DNA of 48,886 nt. Origin: Thermoplasmatota archaeon (GTDB taxonomy: Archaea > Thermoplasmatota > E2 > UBA202 > JdFR-43). Positions 24,589 through 35,224 of this stretch are shown one piece after another. Positions within the stretch are counted from its first letter, which is position 1. Each line of letters begins with the position of its first letter. Made by a program: the position numbers and the translations under genes. The DNA is taken from NCBI GenBank assembly GCA_029258955.1, contig JAPDJT010000044.1, forward strand, positions 1-48,886, written 5' to 3'. Below the pieces are notes generated by a model. It was not told the origin of the DNA. It searched no databases and worked only from the letters and a program-made list of their open reading frames with translations.

Positions 24589-26481
24589 ATGTTTGAAATA
24601 AAAGCAAGAGATGGGTTAGCAAGGATTGGTGTTTTGGAGACAAAGCACGGAAAGATAACTACACCTACAATTCTTCCTGTAATAAATCCTCATTTTATCC
24701 CTATACATCCAAAAGAAATGTTGAAAATGGGGGCAGAGGCAATTATAACTAATTCATACATAATTTATAAAGACGAAAAATTGAGACAAAAAGCTTTAGA
24801 AGAAGGATTGCATGCCTTGCTAAATTTTAACAAACCCATTATGACTGATTCGGGCTCATTTCAAATGTATATGTATGGTATAGAAATAGATGCAGTGGAA
24901 ATTGTAAGATTTCAAAGAGACATTGGTTCAGATATTGGCACAATCTTAGATGTATTTTCTGAAGAAAAGGAATATGAAACAGTTAAAAAAGAGGTTGAGG
25001 AGACAATAAAAAGGGCAAAGAAGAGCATAAAGGAAAAGGGTGAGATGTTTTTAGCCACCACAGTTCAAGGGGGAACTTATTATGATTTAAGAAAAAAATG
25101 TGCAAAAGCCTTAGCAAAATTAAATGCTGATGTTTATCCAATAGGAGGCGTTGTTCCTTTAATGGAACAGCAGAGATATGCAGATATTGCAAGAATAATA
25201 TTGGCAAGTAAGAAATTCCTTCCACCTTCAAAGCCCGTCCATTTATTTGGAGCGGGACATCCTATAATATTTCCTTTAGCTGTAGCTTTAGGTTGTGATT
25301 TATTTGATTCAGCATCATATATAAAATATGCAAAGGACAATCGCTTTATATTTCCAGATAGAACTTTAAAGCTTGAGGAAATGGATGAATTGCCCTGCTG
25401 TTGCCCTATTTGCAGCAAATATAGCTTAGAGGAAATAAAGGAAATGGAAGAGGAAGAGAGAGTGAAAAAAATTGCTTATCATAACTTGTGGCAAACATTT
25501 GCAGAAATGAAAAGAATAAGGCAGGCTATTAGACAAGGATATTTATGGGAACTGGTGGAGCAAAGAATAACAGCGCATCCCAGCTTAAAAGATGCAATGG
25601 AAGTTGTAATAAAAGAGAAAAAATGGCTTGAAAAATGGGAAAATATATCAAAAAAGAGAGCCTTCATTTATGTAAATAAATATTCTATGCATCGTCCTAT
25701 TGTTTATAGATTACAGAAAAGAATTATGGAGAGATGGCAGCCATTTTTTGAAAAAAGCATTGTATTTGGAGAATTAGAAAAACCATATAGCAAGAATGAA
25801 TGGTTGAAAAAATTGAGGGCAAATTGCATAATTGAATCTTATTTTGGACCAATTCCACTGGAGTTAGATGAGATTTATCCAGTTGCTCAATCTGTTTTTC
25901 CTTTAAGTATGGATGAAGAGGCAGAGAAAGAAATAGAAAAAATTTGCAAAAAATTCTACAGAAAGCTAAAAATTGTTGGCATTGAAGAGGTAGAAAAGAA
26001 TAGCAATGATTATGATCTAAGAAAAATAATGAGTATAGCAGATTATCAATTTGGCAGAGGAGCAGGAAAAGCTTTGTTTGACGGAAAAATAGAAGTAAAG
26101 AAATCAAAGACAACAGGGAAAATCAGGAATGTTTTTGTTAATGGAAAGCATGTTGTTTCAATGCGTGCTTCAGATGGCTTCTTTACTTTAAAGTTTGAGG
26201 GAGGAATAAAATTGCACAATTTCTTTAAAAAACCAAAAATGAGAGTAATTGTTTCAAAAGAAGCAGAACCATTTATAAAGCAAGGGAAAAATGTTTTCGC
26301 CAAATTTGTTATCGATGCTTGCAATGAACTCCGCCCTTATGATGAAGCTTTAATTGTAAATGAAAATGATGAATTACTTGCAGTTGGTCAATGCCTGCTT
26401 AACAGGGAGGAAATGCTTGATTTTGAAAGAGGTGTAGCTGTAAAAACAAGAGAAGCTATAAAATATGGAAAAGCTGGCTAA
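24589..26481 (+). CDS. tgtA: tRNA-guanine(15) transglycosylase (archaeosine biosynthesis)
   Basis: ArcTGT exchanges guanine-15 in the D-arm of archaeal tRNA for preQ0, the first committed step to archaeosine. The 630-residue, full-length protein has the TIM-barrel catalytic domain with conserved Asp87 in MTDSGSFQ, the LATTVQGG and PIGGVVPL loops, and a second Asp in LDVFSEE. The zinc site is LPCCCPICSKY near 269 with His in AYHNLW. A central linker domain spans about 340-500. The C-terminal PUA RNA-binding domain (about 553-630) reads MRVIVSKEAEPFIKQGKNV and later ELLAVGQCLLN. The 3' end overlaps the convergent secreted-protein gene by 4 bp. Confidence 0.95.
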   Translation: MFEIKARDGLARIGVLETKHGKITTPTILPVINPHFIPIHPKEMLKMGAEAIITNSYIIYKDEKLRQKALEEGLHALLNFNKPIMTDSGSFQMYMYGIEIDAVEIVRFQRDIGSDIGTILDVFSEEKEYETVKKEVEETIKRAKKSIKEKGEMFLATTVQGGTYYDLRKKCAKALAKLNADVYPIGGVVPLMEQQRYADIARIILASKKFLPPSKPVHLFGAGHPIIFPLAVALGCDLFDSASYIKYAKDNRFIFPDRTLKLEEMDELPCCCPICSKYSLEEIKEMEEEERVKKIAYHNLWQTFAEMKRIRQAIRQGYLWELVEQRITAHPSLKDAMEVVIKEKKWLEKWENISKKRAFIYVNKYSMHRPIVYRLQKRIMERWQPFFEKSIVFGELEKPYSKNEWLKKLRANCIIESYFGPIPLELDEIYPVAQSVFPLSMDEEAEKEIEKICKKFYRKLKIVGIEEVEKNSNDYDLRKIMSIADYQFGRGAGKALFDGKIEVKKSKTTGKIRNVFVNGKHVVSMRASDGFFTLKFEGGIKLHNFFKKPKMRVIVSKEAEPFIKQGKNVFAKFVIDACNELRPYDEALIVNENDELLAVGQCLLNREEMLDFERGVAVKTREAIKYGKAG

Positions 26482-29400
26482 ATTACATGCATTCCTATAA
26501 TGCCTGGTTCCATTGCCATTGGCTCTTCCCATGCATATGCTGGACTCCATACTCTCAAGCAAGGATCGCCGAAATAGCAAACATTCTCACATATATCCCA
26601 CCACCATTCTTTTGTTAAATAGCATATGCCTACGTGTCTCATTGCCTTTTCATAAGCTTCGCCAGCCGTATAGCCCAGTGCCAAATATCTTGCAAACATT
26701 TCTACAGCAAAATTACAGTACCATGAAGTAAGCCATGGATCTATAATTTGGAAGACTGAGCCATGTCTTATTAATGCCAAATGTAAATATGTAGCTGCTA
26801 TAAAGCAAGATATGCCAGCATTTATTCCGCAGGAATGCAAATTATCTAAAGCTTCATCTATATCATATCCTGTCTTTGTTTCTGTAGCTACTTGTTGCAA
26901 GATTGCAATAACTACTCCATCTCCATGCAAAGCTGTTCTCCAATCCCATCCTAAAAATTTATCCATAACAATGACATCTGGATCTGCTGTAGAGCCTGTT
27001 TGGAAAATTTGTGTATCTTTATCTGTAAATGGAATTCCCCATCTGAATAAAGCTTGTCTCCATATTCCAAATTCGTATCCTCTCCAAGGATTTGGCTCAG
27101 TATTTATTTTCTTTTCTTCAAGAATTCTCTTTATTCCTGGCATATCTTTGAGGTAATAGAATATTTTTGTCCAGTTTGCATCTGGATCCCAAAAGCCGAC
27201 AATGCCAGAATTTACATGTGCAGCATGCATTCCCTCAAACCACATTATAGCACCTCTATTCAAACTCTCCATTGTTGCTGAAAAGTTTGTTGAAAATGCA
27301 TTGCTATATCCAAGCTTCTTTAGATAGAATGGAACTACTTCTGAGGTGCTCATATCTGGCCAGTAAGCTCCTATTTTATCTGTTACACCTTCATCAATAG
27401 GATTTGGAGAAGGTGTTACATATGGAGTTATTCCATCTCTTGTGGTATATAGACAGCCCCAGTATTTGCTTGCTTCCTTATTAAACTCATGGCAGTATGA
27501 AACCCATGTTTGCAAGACTGGATAAACAAAATGTTCTTCTTGGCTTGGCTTTACTATATGCAATCTTCCTAGGGCATCTCTTTTGCTTTTACTTCCGTTT
27601 ATAAGCATTATTCCATTGGGATTTAGAGCAGGATTCTGGAAAATTAAGGCTGGATAGAAAACACTTCTTGCCGTCCAATAACTTGTATCTACAGGGGAGC
27701 CCATTATTCTTCCTGGATTCGCCTTTCCTACAAAAGCTCTGTCCCATCCTATACCAATGTCAAACTGTCCAGCTACAGTTATGATATTCTCATGCCCTTC
27801 CTTATCTAAGCCTAATGAAGAGATGAAATCATAAACTTGTTTAGCCATTAAATACATGCATGCCACAGATGGTGGAAGTCTTGCTCTGGAATCACGTTTC
27901 CAGAAATCTGTTATCCAGCTCGCTGCCTCGCTTAGCTTTTCATGTGCTTCAACAACAAATAAAGCGCTTCCATGATGAGAAGCAATGTAGGCGGCGGGCC
28001 CAATATACAATGCTTTTTCTTTATCTCCCTTCGGCTTAAGTTCTTCAGCAAGCCAGTAAGTCCATGGGCTAACTGTAGTGAAAACTATATCGTTGCTTTT
28101 TGTTATTTCATAAATTTTTTGATAGGCTTCCATTAAACTTAAATTTTCAACATCTCCAAATTTTGATAGCTCTTCCAGAAGCTTTTCATTTCCTTCAATA
28201 ATATGAATTTTCTTTGCTCCCAAGCTTCTTATAGCTTGATTTGTAACATATGGCACTTCATTTTCTTTTACATATAATAAAGGCGCATCATGCAATGAAG
28301 CAAGTATTGCTGCTTGAGCACAAGAAGCAAATGATTTTACCTGCTTTTCATTTATTTCCTCCCACTCATAATTTATTTTGAAATTCAATCCAGTTGCATT
28401 TTCCATTACAAATATGCATATGCTATAGTTGCTTTCCCCAAGCTCATCAAAATGCATATCTATTTTTCCCTTTCCTTTATAAGGCTTATAGGCAATTTTT
28501 GATGATGATAAAAGCAAGGCACCAAATGAAATGTTTTTGTTGCACTCAATGGTAATATTGACATTTCTTGCTAAATTAATTGGAGGCAAGGAAATTTCTT
28601 TCCCCAGATACAAAGTAATTTTTGCATCATATTCTCTCCCTTTCCTAAACAAGCCATTAACCATATTTTTCATTATTCCAAAGTTTTCTGTTGGCATATT
28701 TGTTAAGCCAATTTCCCATGTTCCATAGTTAAAAACATACGATTCTACTTTTTCATATGTCCCAGCCAAGGCATTCCAATTTTCAGAAGCATCAACCATT
28801 CCTAAGGCATCATCATAAAGTTGCAAATCAATATCAATCCCTCTAAGCAAAGGATTCCATTCAACAAGAACTTCAACATATTTGTAAGGCTCTTCTATTG
28901 TGAAATTTTCATAAACCCCTCCTATGCCCTCAGGCTCTGCCACTCTCACTATTTTTCTTCCTATAGTTGCTTGACTTATAATGCAATTTACTGTGCCTTT
29001 TATTTTCTCTTTGCTTTCAAAGTCTCCTGCTACTGCAACAAAAACTTCATTATTCATTAACCAGTGCTTTGTGGCAATTTTAGAAGCAAGCTCATAAACA
29101 TCTGTTGAATTTATGTAAGAATATTTTGCATTCCAGTTGGTGGCATTACAATTTATGAGTTCAATTTCTAAATTTTTGCAGTAGCCAAGCCAGTCTTCCA
29201 TAAAATATTTTATTCCTTGCGAGGCGTTTAAAGAGAGCTCTTTTCGATTGTTAATTTCTTTCTTTTCATAAAACAAAAGAGGATATGAATATATTTTTCC
29301 TTCATGATAAAATGTGCTTGCAGGAATCATTGCCAAATACGCATAATCATCGAGATAGCTGTTTTCATCAAATCCTACAAATGCAACTTTTTTAACTGGT

Positions 29401-29525
29401 ACTACTTCTTTCCATGAGACTCCATTGAATCCTTCATTAGCAAAACTTTCTACTTCCCCTCCCTCAATGAAGAACACACCGGACAATGCAAAGGCAAGAG
29501 CCAAAACTAAAAATCTTCTAAGCAT
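26478..29525 (-). CDS. Large secreted protein, 1015 aa, unknown function
   Basis: I do not recognise the whole protein. From ATG 29525 it begins MLRRFLVLALAFALSGVFF, a signal peptide. A middle segment (SLGAKKIHIIEGNEKLLEEL, preceded by AAILASLHDAPLLYV) resembles cell-wall-binding repeat 2 domains. The C-terminal third (RGAIMWFEGMHAAHVNSG, LALGYTAGEAYEKAM, VCYFGDPCLRVWSP) resembles the end of gingipain-like C25 peptidases, where FGDP-L is common, but I cannot place a His/Cys dyad with confidence. It is Trp- and Tyr-rich with many N-glycosylation sequons. A TTG 21 nt upstream (29546) is an alternative start; the ATG is preferred because AAATATTTTTAT lies about 27 nt before it. Confidence 0.8.
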   Translation of the reverse strand: MLRRFLVLALAFALSGVFFIEGGEVESFANEGFNGVSWKEVVPVKKVAFVGFDENSYLDDYAYLAMIPASTFYHEGKIYSYPLLFYEKKEINNRKELSLNASQGIKYFMEDWLGYCKNLEIELINCNATNWNAKYSYINSTDVYELASKIATKHWLMNNEVFVAVAGDFESKEKIKGTVNCIISQATIGRKIVRVAEPEGIGGVYENFTIEEPYKYVEVLVEWNPLLRGIDIDLQLYDDALGMVDASENWNALAGTYEKVESYVFNYGTWEIGLTNMPTENFGIMKNMVNGLFRKGREYDAKITLYLGKEISLPPINLARNVNITIECNKNISFGALLLSSSKIAYKPYKGKGKIDMHFDELGESNYSICIFVMENATGLNFKINYEWEEINEKQVKSFASCAQAAILASLHDAPLLYVKENEVPYVTNQAIRSLGAKKIHIIEGNEKLLEELSKFGDVENLSLMEAYQKIYEITKSNDIVFTTVSPWTYWLAEELKPKGDKEKALYIGPAAYIASHHGSALFVVEAHEKLSEAASWITDFWKRDSRARLPPSVACMYLMAKQVYDFISSLGLDKEGHENIITVAGQFDIGIGWDRAFVGKANPGRIMGSPVDTSYWTARSVFYPALIFQNPALNPNGIMLINGSKSKRDALGRLHIVKPSQEEHFVYPVLQTWVSYCHEFNKEASKYWGCLYTTRDGITPYVTPSPNPIDEGVTDKIGAYWPDMSTSEVVPFYLKKLGYSNAFSTNFSATMESLNRGAIMWFEGMHAAHVNSGIVGFWDPDANWTKIFYYLKDMPGIKRILEEKKINTEPNPWRGYEFGIWRQALFRWGIPFTDKDTQIFQTGSTADPDVIVMDKFLGWDWRTALHGDGVVIAILQQVATETKTGYDIDEALDNLHSCGINAGISCFIAATYLHLALIRHGSVFQIIDPWLTSWYCNFAVEMFARYLALGYTAGEAYEKAMRHVGICYLTKEWWWDICENVCYFGDPCLRVWSPAYAWEEPMAMEPGIIGMHVI

Positions 29526-29577
29526 GTTTCTAAATGAAATCTCCAATAAAAATATTTGCTGTAAATCAGGAATGCAA

Positions 29578-29640
29578 TAAATGAAAAAAAGAGTGTTGTT
29601 ATGACATATCTTATGTGATAATGAAGAAATGGTTACCTTG
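29578..29640 (+). repeat. MITE-like repeat copy
   Basis: AATGAAAAAAAGAGTGTTGT, then ATGACATATCTTATGTGATA, matches the first half of the 29753-29833 copy. A short inverted pair GGTTACC/GGTAAC follows (29631-29677). It lies in the 434-bp gap between the secreted-protein gene and the lipoprotein gene, which otherwise holds no gene. Confidence 0.55.
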
Positions 29641-29752
29641 CCTATATTGTATGGAATTAGGGGATTTATTATGGTAACAAATTTTTATACACTAATTTCA
29701 TGAAATCCCATTATGTCATTCATAAGATTAATATGGGGATTGATAAAAAATA

Positions 29753-29833
29753 AAATGAAAAGGAATGTTGTTATAGCATATCCTTCATGTGATATAGCCA
29801 ATGGCAACAATTTATTCATTTATTCAACATACC
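29753..29833 (+). repeat. MITE-like repeat copy
   Basis: AAATGAAAAGGAATGTTGTT, then ATAGCATATCCTTCATGTGA, then GCCAATGGCAACAATTTATT and CAACATACC. Its reverse complement is almost identical to 23066-23136 (a few mismatches and one indel over about 60 bp). A shorter relative, AATATGAAAAGAGATGGTTA, begins at 29838. Confidence 0.7.
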
Positions 29834-29930
29834 TGATTAATATGAAAAGAGATGGTTATCATTGGCTAATAAATTGAGCTATGTTGCTAAAAAGCTCGCC
29901 CTTCAGTGATTGTCCCTCTTTTATGCATAC

Positions 29931-29943
29931 TTTTTTATATAAA
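29931..29943 (+). promoter_or_regulatory. TATA box of the lipoprotein gene
   Basis: TTTTTTATATAAA ends 17 nt before ATG 29960, consistent with a leaderless mRNA. Confidence 0.5.
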
Positions 29944-29959
29944 AAGCTGTTAAGCAATA

Positions 29960-30418
29960 ATGAGGAAAGTAGTGGTATTGGCTATATTTCTTATAGCCAT
30001 ATTTGCAGGTTGTACGGAAAAGGAAAAAGCTGTTGTGATGAATTTAAAAGAATTATCTGAAGATGTAGAAACAGAAACAAATAATGAAACACATTATTTT
30101 TTCTCTGGTTTTAAATCATTAGATGATGGGGACACATTAATAATTGAAGATGAAATTTATCAAAAGCAAATAGTGCAGAATTACACTCTTTTGCTTTTTG
30201 CTTCAATGCCATCATCAGGCTTTTATTTTGATGGAAATTTAACAGATTTTAATGTTGGAGATAAAGTTAGGATAAAACTCCATATAGGTGTGGATCATTT
30301 GCAACAATTTGATGGGCAAAATGTATGGACAATAGAGTGGGAAGTTTTAAAGGAAGGATGGGATTTTGAAAAACATAGTTGGAAACCATTGCCAACAAAT
30401 GTAATACAACATGCATAA
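29960..30418 (+). CDS. Predicted lipoprotein, 152 aa
   Basis: The protein begins MRKVVVLAIFLIAIFAGCTE, a lipoprotein signal with the lipobox IFAGC (Cys18 becomes the lipidated residue), then an acidic linker and a beta-rich domain (DGDTLIIEDEIYQKQIV, then VGDKVRIKLHIGVDHLQQ) that looks like a small OB-like barrel. Function unknown. It acts on the outer face of the membrane. Two or three sequons (NNT, NYT, NLT) are present. Confidence 0.8.
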   Translation: MRKVVVLAIFLIAIFAGCTEKEKAVVMNLKELSEDVETETNNETHYFFSGFKSLDDGDTLIIEDEIYQKQIVQNYTLLLFASMPSSGFYFDGNLTDFNVGDKVRIKLHIGVDHLQQFDGQNVWTIEWEVLKEGWDFEKHSWKPLPTNVIQHA

Positions 30419-30456
30419 CATTTATATGTAAAATTTAATTTTTGGTGGGGAAGAAA

Positions 30457-30702
30457 ATGAATGAGGACGAAATGAGGAAAGAAAGAATTATTAATCTTCT
30501 CACACCTGATGTATTAGTTTGTAAAGATTGTAGGGAAAAATACAAGGAATTAACATCTTGTGCAGTTTGTGGAAAAAATATGCTTGACCCAAACTACAAA
30601 GGAATGGTGTATCAATGTCCAGTATGCAACAAGCTGTATTGCGAGGAATGCTGGAATAAGATGGAGGGAATAAAGAAGGAAAGTAAGGGAATCTTCCGTT
30701 GA
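30457..30702 (+). CDS. Small zinc-ribbon/RING-like protein, 81 aa
   Basis: Four metal-binding pairs occur in order: CKDC, CAVCGK, CPVC and CEEC, with the spacing of a RING or treble-clef-type double zinc site, in a protein otherwise rich in charged residues. I start it at ATG 30457, 10 nt after GGTGGGG; an in-frame GTG at 30442 would overlap that ribosome binding site. It ends 12 nt before gyrB, so it is probably cotranscribed with gyrase. Partner unknown; a TATA-like CATTTATATG lies at 30418-30427. Confidence 0.75.
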   Translation: MNEDEMRKERIINLLTPDVLVCKDCREKYKELTSCAVCGKNMLDPNYKGMVYQCPVCNKLYCEECWNKMEGIKKESKGIFR

Positions 30703-30714
30703 GTTTTTTAGAAA

Positions 30715-32589
30715 ATGACCGAAGAATATAGTGTTGATAAGATTAAGGTACTTGAGGGTCTGGAAGCAGTCAGAAAAAGACCAGCAATGTATATTGGCTC
30801 TACTGATGAGAAGGGTCTCCATCATTTGGTGGAGGAAGTTGTTGATAATTCTGTTGACGAAGCTTTAGCTGGATATTGCACAAGAATAGATGTAATTATA
30901 AATGAAGATGGTAGCATAACAGTAGATGATAATGGAAGAGGAATTCCTGTTGAGATTCATAAGGATTATGGAATTTCTGGTGTAGAAGTTGTAATGACAA
31001 AGCTTCATGCTGGCGGGAAGTTTGATAAAGGCGCTTATAAAGTAGCTGGAGGATTACATGGAGTTGGTGTATCTGTTGTTAATGCTTTATCAAAATGGTT
31101 AGAAGTGGAGGTTAGAAGAAATGGAAAAATTTACAGGCAGAGATATGAAAGAGGTAAGCCAGTTACAAAACTTGAGATAGTTGGCAATGCTAAGGAAACA
31201 GGAACAAAGATAACATTTTATCCAGATGATGAAATTTTTGCTGGCAAGACATTTGATTACCACATCCTTAGGAAAAGATTGCAGGAACTTGCTTTTTTAA
31301 ATAAAGGTTTGAGAATTAGGCTTGTAGATAAAAGAACCGGCAAGGAAGATGTTTTTCAGTATGATGGAGGGATAATAGAGTTTGTAAAATACATTAACAG
31401 GAATAAGAATCCTTTGCATGATGTTATTTATTTCAGTGGGGAAAAAGATGGAATCCATGTTGAGATTGCTTTACAATACACAGATAGCTATGCAGAAAAC
31501 GTTTATACTTTTGTTAATAACATAAATACCAAAGAAGGAGGTAGTCATTTATCTGGCTTTAAATCTGCACTAACAAGAACATTAAATGAATATGGGAGGA
31601 AAAATTTCTTTAAGAATAATGAAACTTTAGAGGGAGAGGATGTAAGAGAAGGATTGACTGCTGTTATATCATGCAAGGTTCCAAATCCCCAGTTTGAGGG
31701 ACAAACAAAAACAAAGCTTGCTAACTCAGAAGTAAAGGGAATTGTTGAGACAATTGTATATGAAAAACTATCTACATACTTAGAAGAAAATCCTTCGGTG
31801 GCTAAAAGAATCTTAGAAAGAGCATTGCAAGCAATGAAAGCAAGAGAAGCAGCGAGAAAAGCAAGAGAGCTTGTCAGAAAAAAAAGCTATTTGGAGTCTA
31901 CTGCTTTGCCTGGAAAGCTTGCAGATTGCACATCCAACGAGCCGGAGAAATGCGAGCTTTTCATTGTAGAAGGAGATTCTGCAGGTGGCTCTGCAAAGCA
32001 AGGGAGAGATAGAAAATATCAAGCCATATTGCCATTAAAAGGAAAAATATTAAATGTTGAGAAAGCAAGCTTTGATAAGATTTTAGAAAATGATGAAATA
32101 AAGGCAATTATCTCTGCCATTGGAACAGGCATAGGAGATGAATTTGATATAAGAAAAGCAAATTATCATAAGATAATTATAATGACCGATGCTGACATAG
32201 ATGGCGCCCATATAAGGACATTGCTTTTAACCTTCTTCTTCCGCTATATGCGTCCTCTCATAGAAAATGGCTATGTTTATATTGCTCAGCCTCCATTATA
32301 TAGAGTTAAAAAGGGAAATAAGGAATATTATGTTTATAGTGATGAAGAACTTAAAAAGATTGCAAGTGATGGTGCCATCATTCAGAGATATAAGGGCTTG
32401 GGAGAAATGAATCCTGAGCAGTTATGGGAGACAACAATGAACCCTGAAAAAAGGATTCTTAAGAGAGTTGAAATAGAGGATGCTATTGAAGCTGATGAGC
32501 TATTCACAATTTTAATGGGGAAAAATGTTGAGGAAAGAAGAGAATTCATTAAAAGACATGCAAAGGAGGTAGTGAACCTTGATATCTGA
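30715..32589 (+). CDS. gyrB: DNA gyrase subunit B
   Basis: The ATPase and Toprim subunit of gyrase, which introduces negative supercoils. The 624-residue protein has a GHKL ATPase domain (Asn in [30 protein letters not shown]), a transducer domain with the [10 protein letters not shown] loop, and a Toprim domain with [15 protein letters not shown] and [13 protein letters not shown]. It is the short form lacking the Toprim insert of enterobacterial GyrB. The proteins are of bacterial type, so the pair was probably acquired from bacteria early in euryarchaeal history. gyrA starts inside its last 11 bp. Confidence 0.97.
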   Translation: MTEEYSVDKIKVLEGLEAVRKRPAMYIGSTDEKGLHHLVEEVVDNSVDEALAGYCTRIDVIINEDGSITVDDNGRGIPVEIHKDYGISGVEVVMTKLHAGGKFDKGAYKVAGGLHGVGVSVVNALSKWLEVEVRRNGKIYRQRYERGKPVTKLEIVGNAKETGTKITFYPDDEIFAGKTFDYHILRKRLQELAFLNKGLRIRLVDKRTGKEDVFQYDGGIIEFVKYINRNKNPLHDVIYFSGEKDGIHVEIALQYTDSYAENVYTFVNNINTKEGGSHLSGFKSALTRTLNEYGRKNFFKNNETLEGEDVREGLTAVISCKVPNPQFEGQTKTKLANSEVKGIVETIVYEKLSTYLEENPSVAKRILERALQAMKAREAARKARELVRKKSYLESTALPGKLADCTSNEPEKCELFIVEGDSAGGSAKQGRDRKYQAILPLKGKILNVEKASFDKILENDEIKAIISAIGTGIGDEFDIRKANYHKIIIMTDADIDGAHIRTLLLTFFFRYMRPLIENGYVYIAQPPLYRVKKGNKEYYVYSDEELKKIASDGAIIQRYKGLGEMNPEQLWETTMNPEKRILKRVEIEDAIEADELFTILMGKNVEERREFIKRHAKEVVNLDI

Positions 32590-34957
32590 ACGCATAATAG
32601 TTAGACCTCTGGAAGAGGAAATGAAAACTTCTTATCTCGACTATTCAATGAGTGTAATTGTTGGAAGAGCTCTTCCAGATGTAAGAGATGGTTTAAAGCC
32701 TGTTCATCGTAGAATTTTATATGCAATGCATGAAATGGGATTGCATCACAATAAGCCACATCGCAAGTCAGCGAGAGTTGTTGGAGAAGTTCTTGGAAAA
32801 TATCATCCTCATGGAGATGCAGCAGTTTATGATGCTTTGGTAAGAATGGCTCAACCTTTTTCGATGCGCTATCCTTTAATAGATGGACAGGGAAATTTTG
32901 GAAGCGTTGATGGCGATTCTCCAGCGGCAATGCGTTATACTGAGGCAAGGCTAAGCAAAATAAGTGAGGAATTGCTTAAGGATATTGATAAAGAGACTGT
33001 TGAATGGCGGGATAACTTTGATGGCACATTAAAGGAGCCGGTTGTATTGCCTGCCTTGTTGCCTAATTTACTTGTAAATGGCTCATCTGGCATAGCTGTT
33101 GGAATGGCAACAAATATGCCTCCTCATAACCTAAAGGAGGTAGTTGATGCAATAATAGCAACAATAGATAATCCAGATATTAGTATTGAGGAAATTTGCG
33201 AGTATATAAAAGGACCAGATTTTCCTACAGGAGGAATAGTTTATGGGAAGAAAGAAATTTTGAGGGCTTATAAGACGGGAAGAGGGCTAATTAAGGTAAG
33301 GGCTAAAACACATTTTGAAGGAAATAAAATAGTCATAACAGAATTGCCCTATTTAGTAAATAAGGCTGATTTGATAAAGCATATTGCAGATTTGGTTAGG
33401 AAAGGAGTTATTGAAGGAATTTCTGATTTAAGGGATGAGTCTGATAGACGAGGCTTAAGAGTAGTTATACAGCTCAAAAAAGATGTTGTGCCGGAGATAA
33501 TTCAAAATCAGCTTTTTAAGCATACTGAAATGGAAACTACCTTTGGAATTTTGAATATTGCTTTAGTAGATGGTGTTCCAAAGCTTTTGAATATAAAGGA
33601 GTTAATTGAAGAATATATAAAGCATAGAAAAATTGTTATTAGGAGGCGCAGTAAATTTGCTTTGAAGAAAGCGGAGGAAAGAAAGCACATTTTGGATGGA
33701 TTTATAAAAGCATTGGAAAGAATAGATGAAGTTATTGATGTTATAAGAAAATCAAAAGATGCAAAGGAAGCAAAGGAGAAATTGATACAGATGTTTGAAT
33801 TTACGGAAAAACAAGCTAAAGAAATTCTTGCAATGCGCTTGCAATCATTAACTTCAATGGAATTTGACGAATTAAAGAAAGAACGAGAGGAAAAAATTAG
33901 GGAAATAGAGAAGCTTAAGAAAATTTTGGGAAGCGAAGAAGAAATAAAGGAAATAATAAAGAGCGAGTTGGAATATCTGAAAAAAACTTATGGAGATGAA
34001 AGAAGAACAGAAATAAGAGAAGCAAGAATTGAATTGGATATTGAAGATTTAATACAGGAAGAAAATGTAGTTGTTATTCTAACAGCTGGCGGTTATATCA
34101 AAAGAGTGCCATTAGATGAATATAGAAGCCAGAGAAGAGGAGGAAAAGGACTCATTGGAATGAAAATGAAAGAAGAAGACATAATATACAAAACTGCTAT
34201 AGCATCTACTCATGATTTTCTACTTTTCTTTACTTCAGATGGAAGAGTTTTTGCTAAAAAAGTATATGAAATACCTTATGGAGGAAGGCATTCAAAAGGA
34301 AGAGCCATAGTAAATTTAATTCCATCAAATGATGTTGTTGAAATTTTACCAGTTAAAGGCTTCGAAGGAGATGAAAACATCATATTTGCTACAAAAAATG
34401 GAATTGTAAAGAAACTTGCAATAAACTTGCTTAGAAATATAAGGGCTAATGGAATAAGAGCATTGAAACTTAAAAAGGGAGATAAGTTAGTAGGGGCGAG
34501 AATAGCAAAGAAAGGAGATAAAATTATTTTATCAACAAGGAATGGCTATGCTTGCGTTTTTATGGAGGAGGAAGTTAGAAATATGGGAAGAAATGCTGAA
34601 GGAGTCATTGGAATTAGGCTAAGAAATGATGAGGTCGTTTCTATTGAGACAGCGAGCAAGGAAGATTTGCTAAGTGTAACAGAAAATGGATATGGAAAAA
34701 GAACTAGCATTGATGAGTATAGGATAACAAGGAGAGGAGCAAAAGGAATTATAACAATAAAAACAAATGAGAGGAACGGGAAGGTTGTTGGTGTTATAGC
34801 TGTAAATGATGAAAATGAGATTTTGATTGCAAGCAAGGAAGGAATGATTGTAAGAATTAAAGCCAGTGATATAAGAAAACAAGGAAGAAACACAATGGGT
34901 GTAAGGCTAATGAAACTCAATCCAGGAGATAAAGTAGTTAGTGTCGCAAAGATATAA
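32579..34957 (+). CDS. gyrA: DNA gyrase subunit A
   Basis: The 792-residue DNA-cleaving subunit. The winged-helix domain carries catalytic Tyr120 ([10 protein letters not shown]) and the [13 protein letters not shown] segment; the C-terminal beta-pinwheel has a perfect GyrA box QRRGGKG, the motif that separates gyrase from topoisomerase IV, so DNA wrapping and negative supercoiling are expected. The residue equivalent to E. coli Ser83 is Ala81, while the Asp87 equivalent (Asp85) is kept. The start is TTG 32579, 8 nt after AAAGGAGGT, overlapping gyrB by 11 bp. Confidence 0.97.
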   Translation: MISERIIVRPLEEEMKTSYLDYSMSVIVGRALPDVRDGLKPVHRRILYAMHEMGLHHNKPHRKSARVVGEVLGKYHPHGDAAVYDALVRMAQPFSMRYPLIDGQGNFGSVDGDSPAAMRYTEARLSKISEELLKDIDKETVEWRDNFDGTLKEPVVLPALLPNLLVNGSSGIAVGMATNMPPHNLKEVVDAIIATIDNPDISIEEICEYIKGPDFPTGGIVYGKKEILRAYKTGRGLIKVRAKTHFEGNKIVITELPYLVNKADLIKHIADLVRKGVIEGISDLRDESDRRGLRVVIQLKKDVVPEIIQNQLFKHTEMETTFGILNIALVDGVPKLLNIKELIEEYIKHRKIVIRRRSKFALKKAEERKHILDGFIKALERIDEVIDVIRKSKDAKEAKEKLIQMFEFTEKQAKEILAMRLQSLTSMEFDELKKEREEKIREIEKLKKILGSEEEIKEIIKSELEYLKKTYGDERRTEIREARIELDIEDLIQEENVVVILTAGGYIKRVPLDEYRSQRRGGKGLIGMKMKEEDIIYKTAIASTHDFLLFFTSDGRVFAKKVYEIPYGGRHSKGRAIVNLIPSNDVVEILPVKGFEGDENIIFATKNGIVKKLAINLLRNIRANGIRALKLKKGDKLVGARIAKKGDKIILSTRNGYACVFMEEEVRNMGRNAEGVIGIRLRNDEVVSIETASKEDLLSVTENGYGKRTSIDEYRITRRGAKGIITIKTNERNGKVVGVIAVNDENEILIASKEGMIVRIKASDIRKQGRNTMGVRLMKLNPGDKVVSVAKI

Positions 34958-34989
34958 AGTTATAGATAGCTGATTTCTTGATTTTCGAG

Positions 34990-35085
34990 ACCATCGATAA
35001 TGAAAGAGCTAGCTATCAAATGCTATTCTATTGCATGAAGAGAATTTACCATAGCACCATCTCATTCCATTATTTTCGATAGCTC
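34990..35085 (+). repeat. MITE-like palindromic repeat copy
   Basis: ACCATCGATAATGAAAGAG at the left end mirrors CTCATTCCATTATTTTCGAT at the right (imperfect inverted repeats), with TATTGCATGAAGAGAATTT in the middle as in the 44671-44753 copy. It fills most of the 267-bp gap between gyrA and the papain-PKD gene; the rest is AT-rich promoter DNA. Confidence 0.6.
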
Positions 35086-35224
35086 ATTGTTTTATAGAAG
35101 TTCATTAAAAATTAAAAATGAAATGGATGGTGTTTAGCCAATTCCTATTAATAATGCAAATACGACTAATTCATTCATTATTTGCTTTCACTAAATTTTT
35201 TAATCCACAAATTATTTTTTTACC

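Noticed and set aside
29838-29890. Possible separate regulatory element upstream of the lipoprotein gene
   Set aside because: It reads as a decayed partial copy of the same repeat family.
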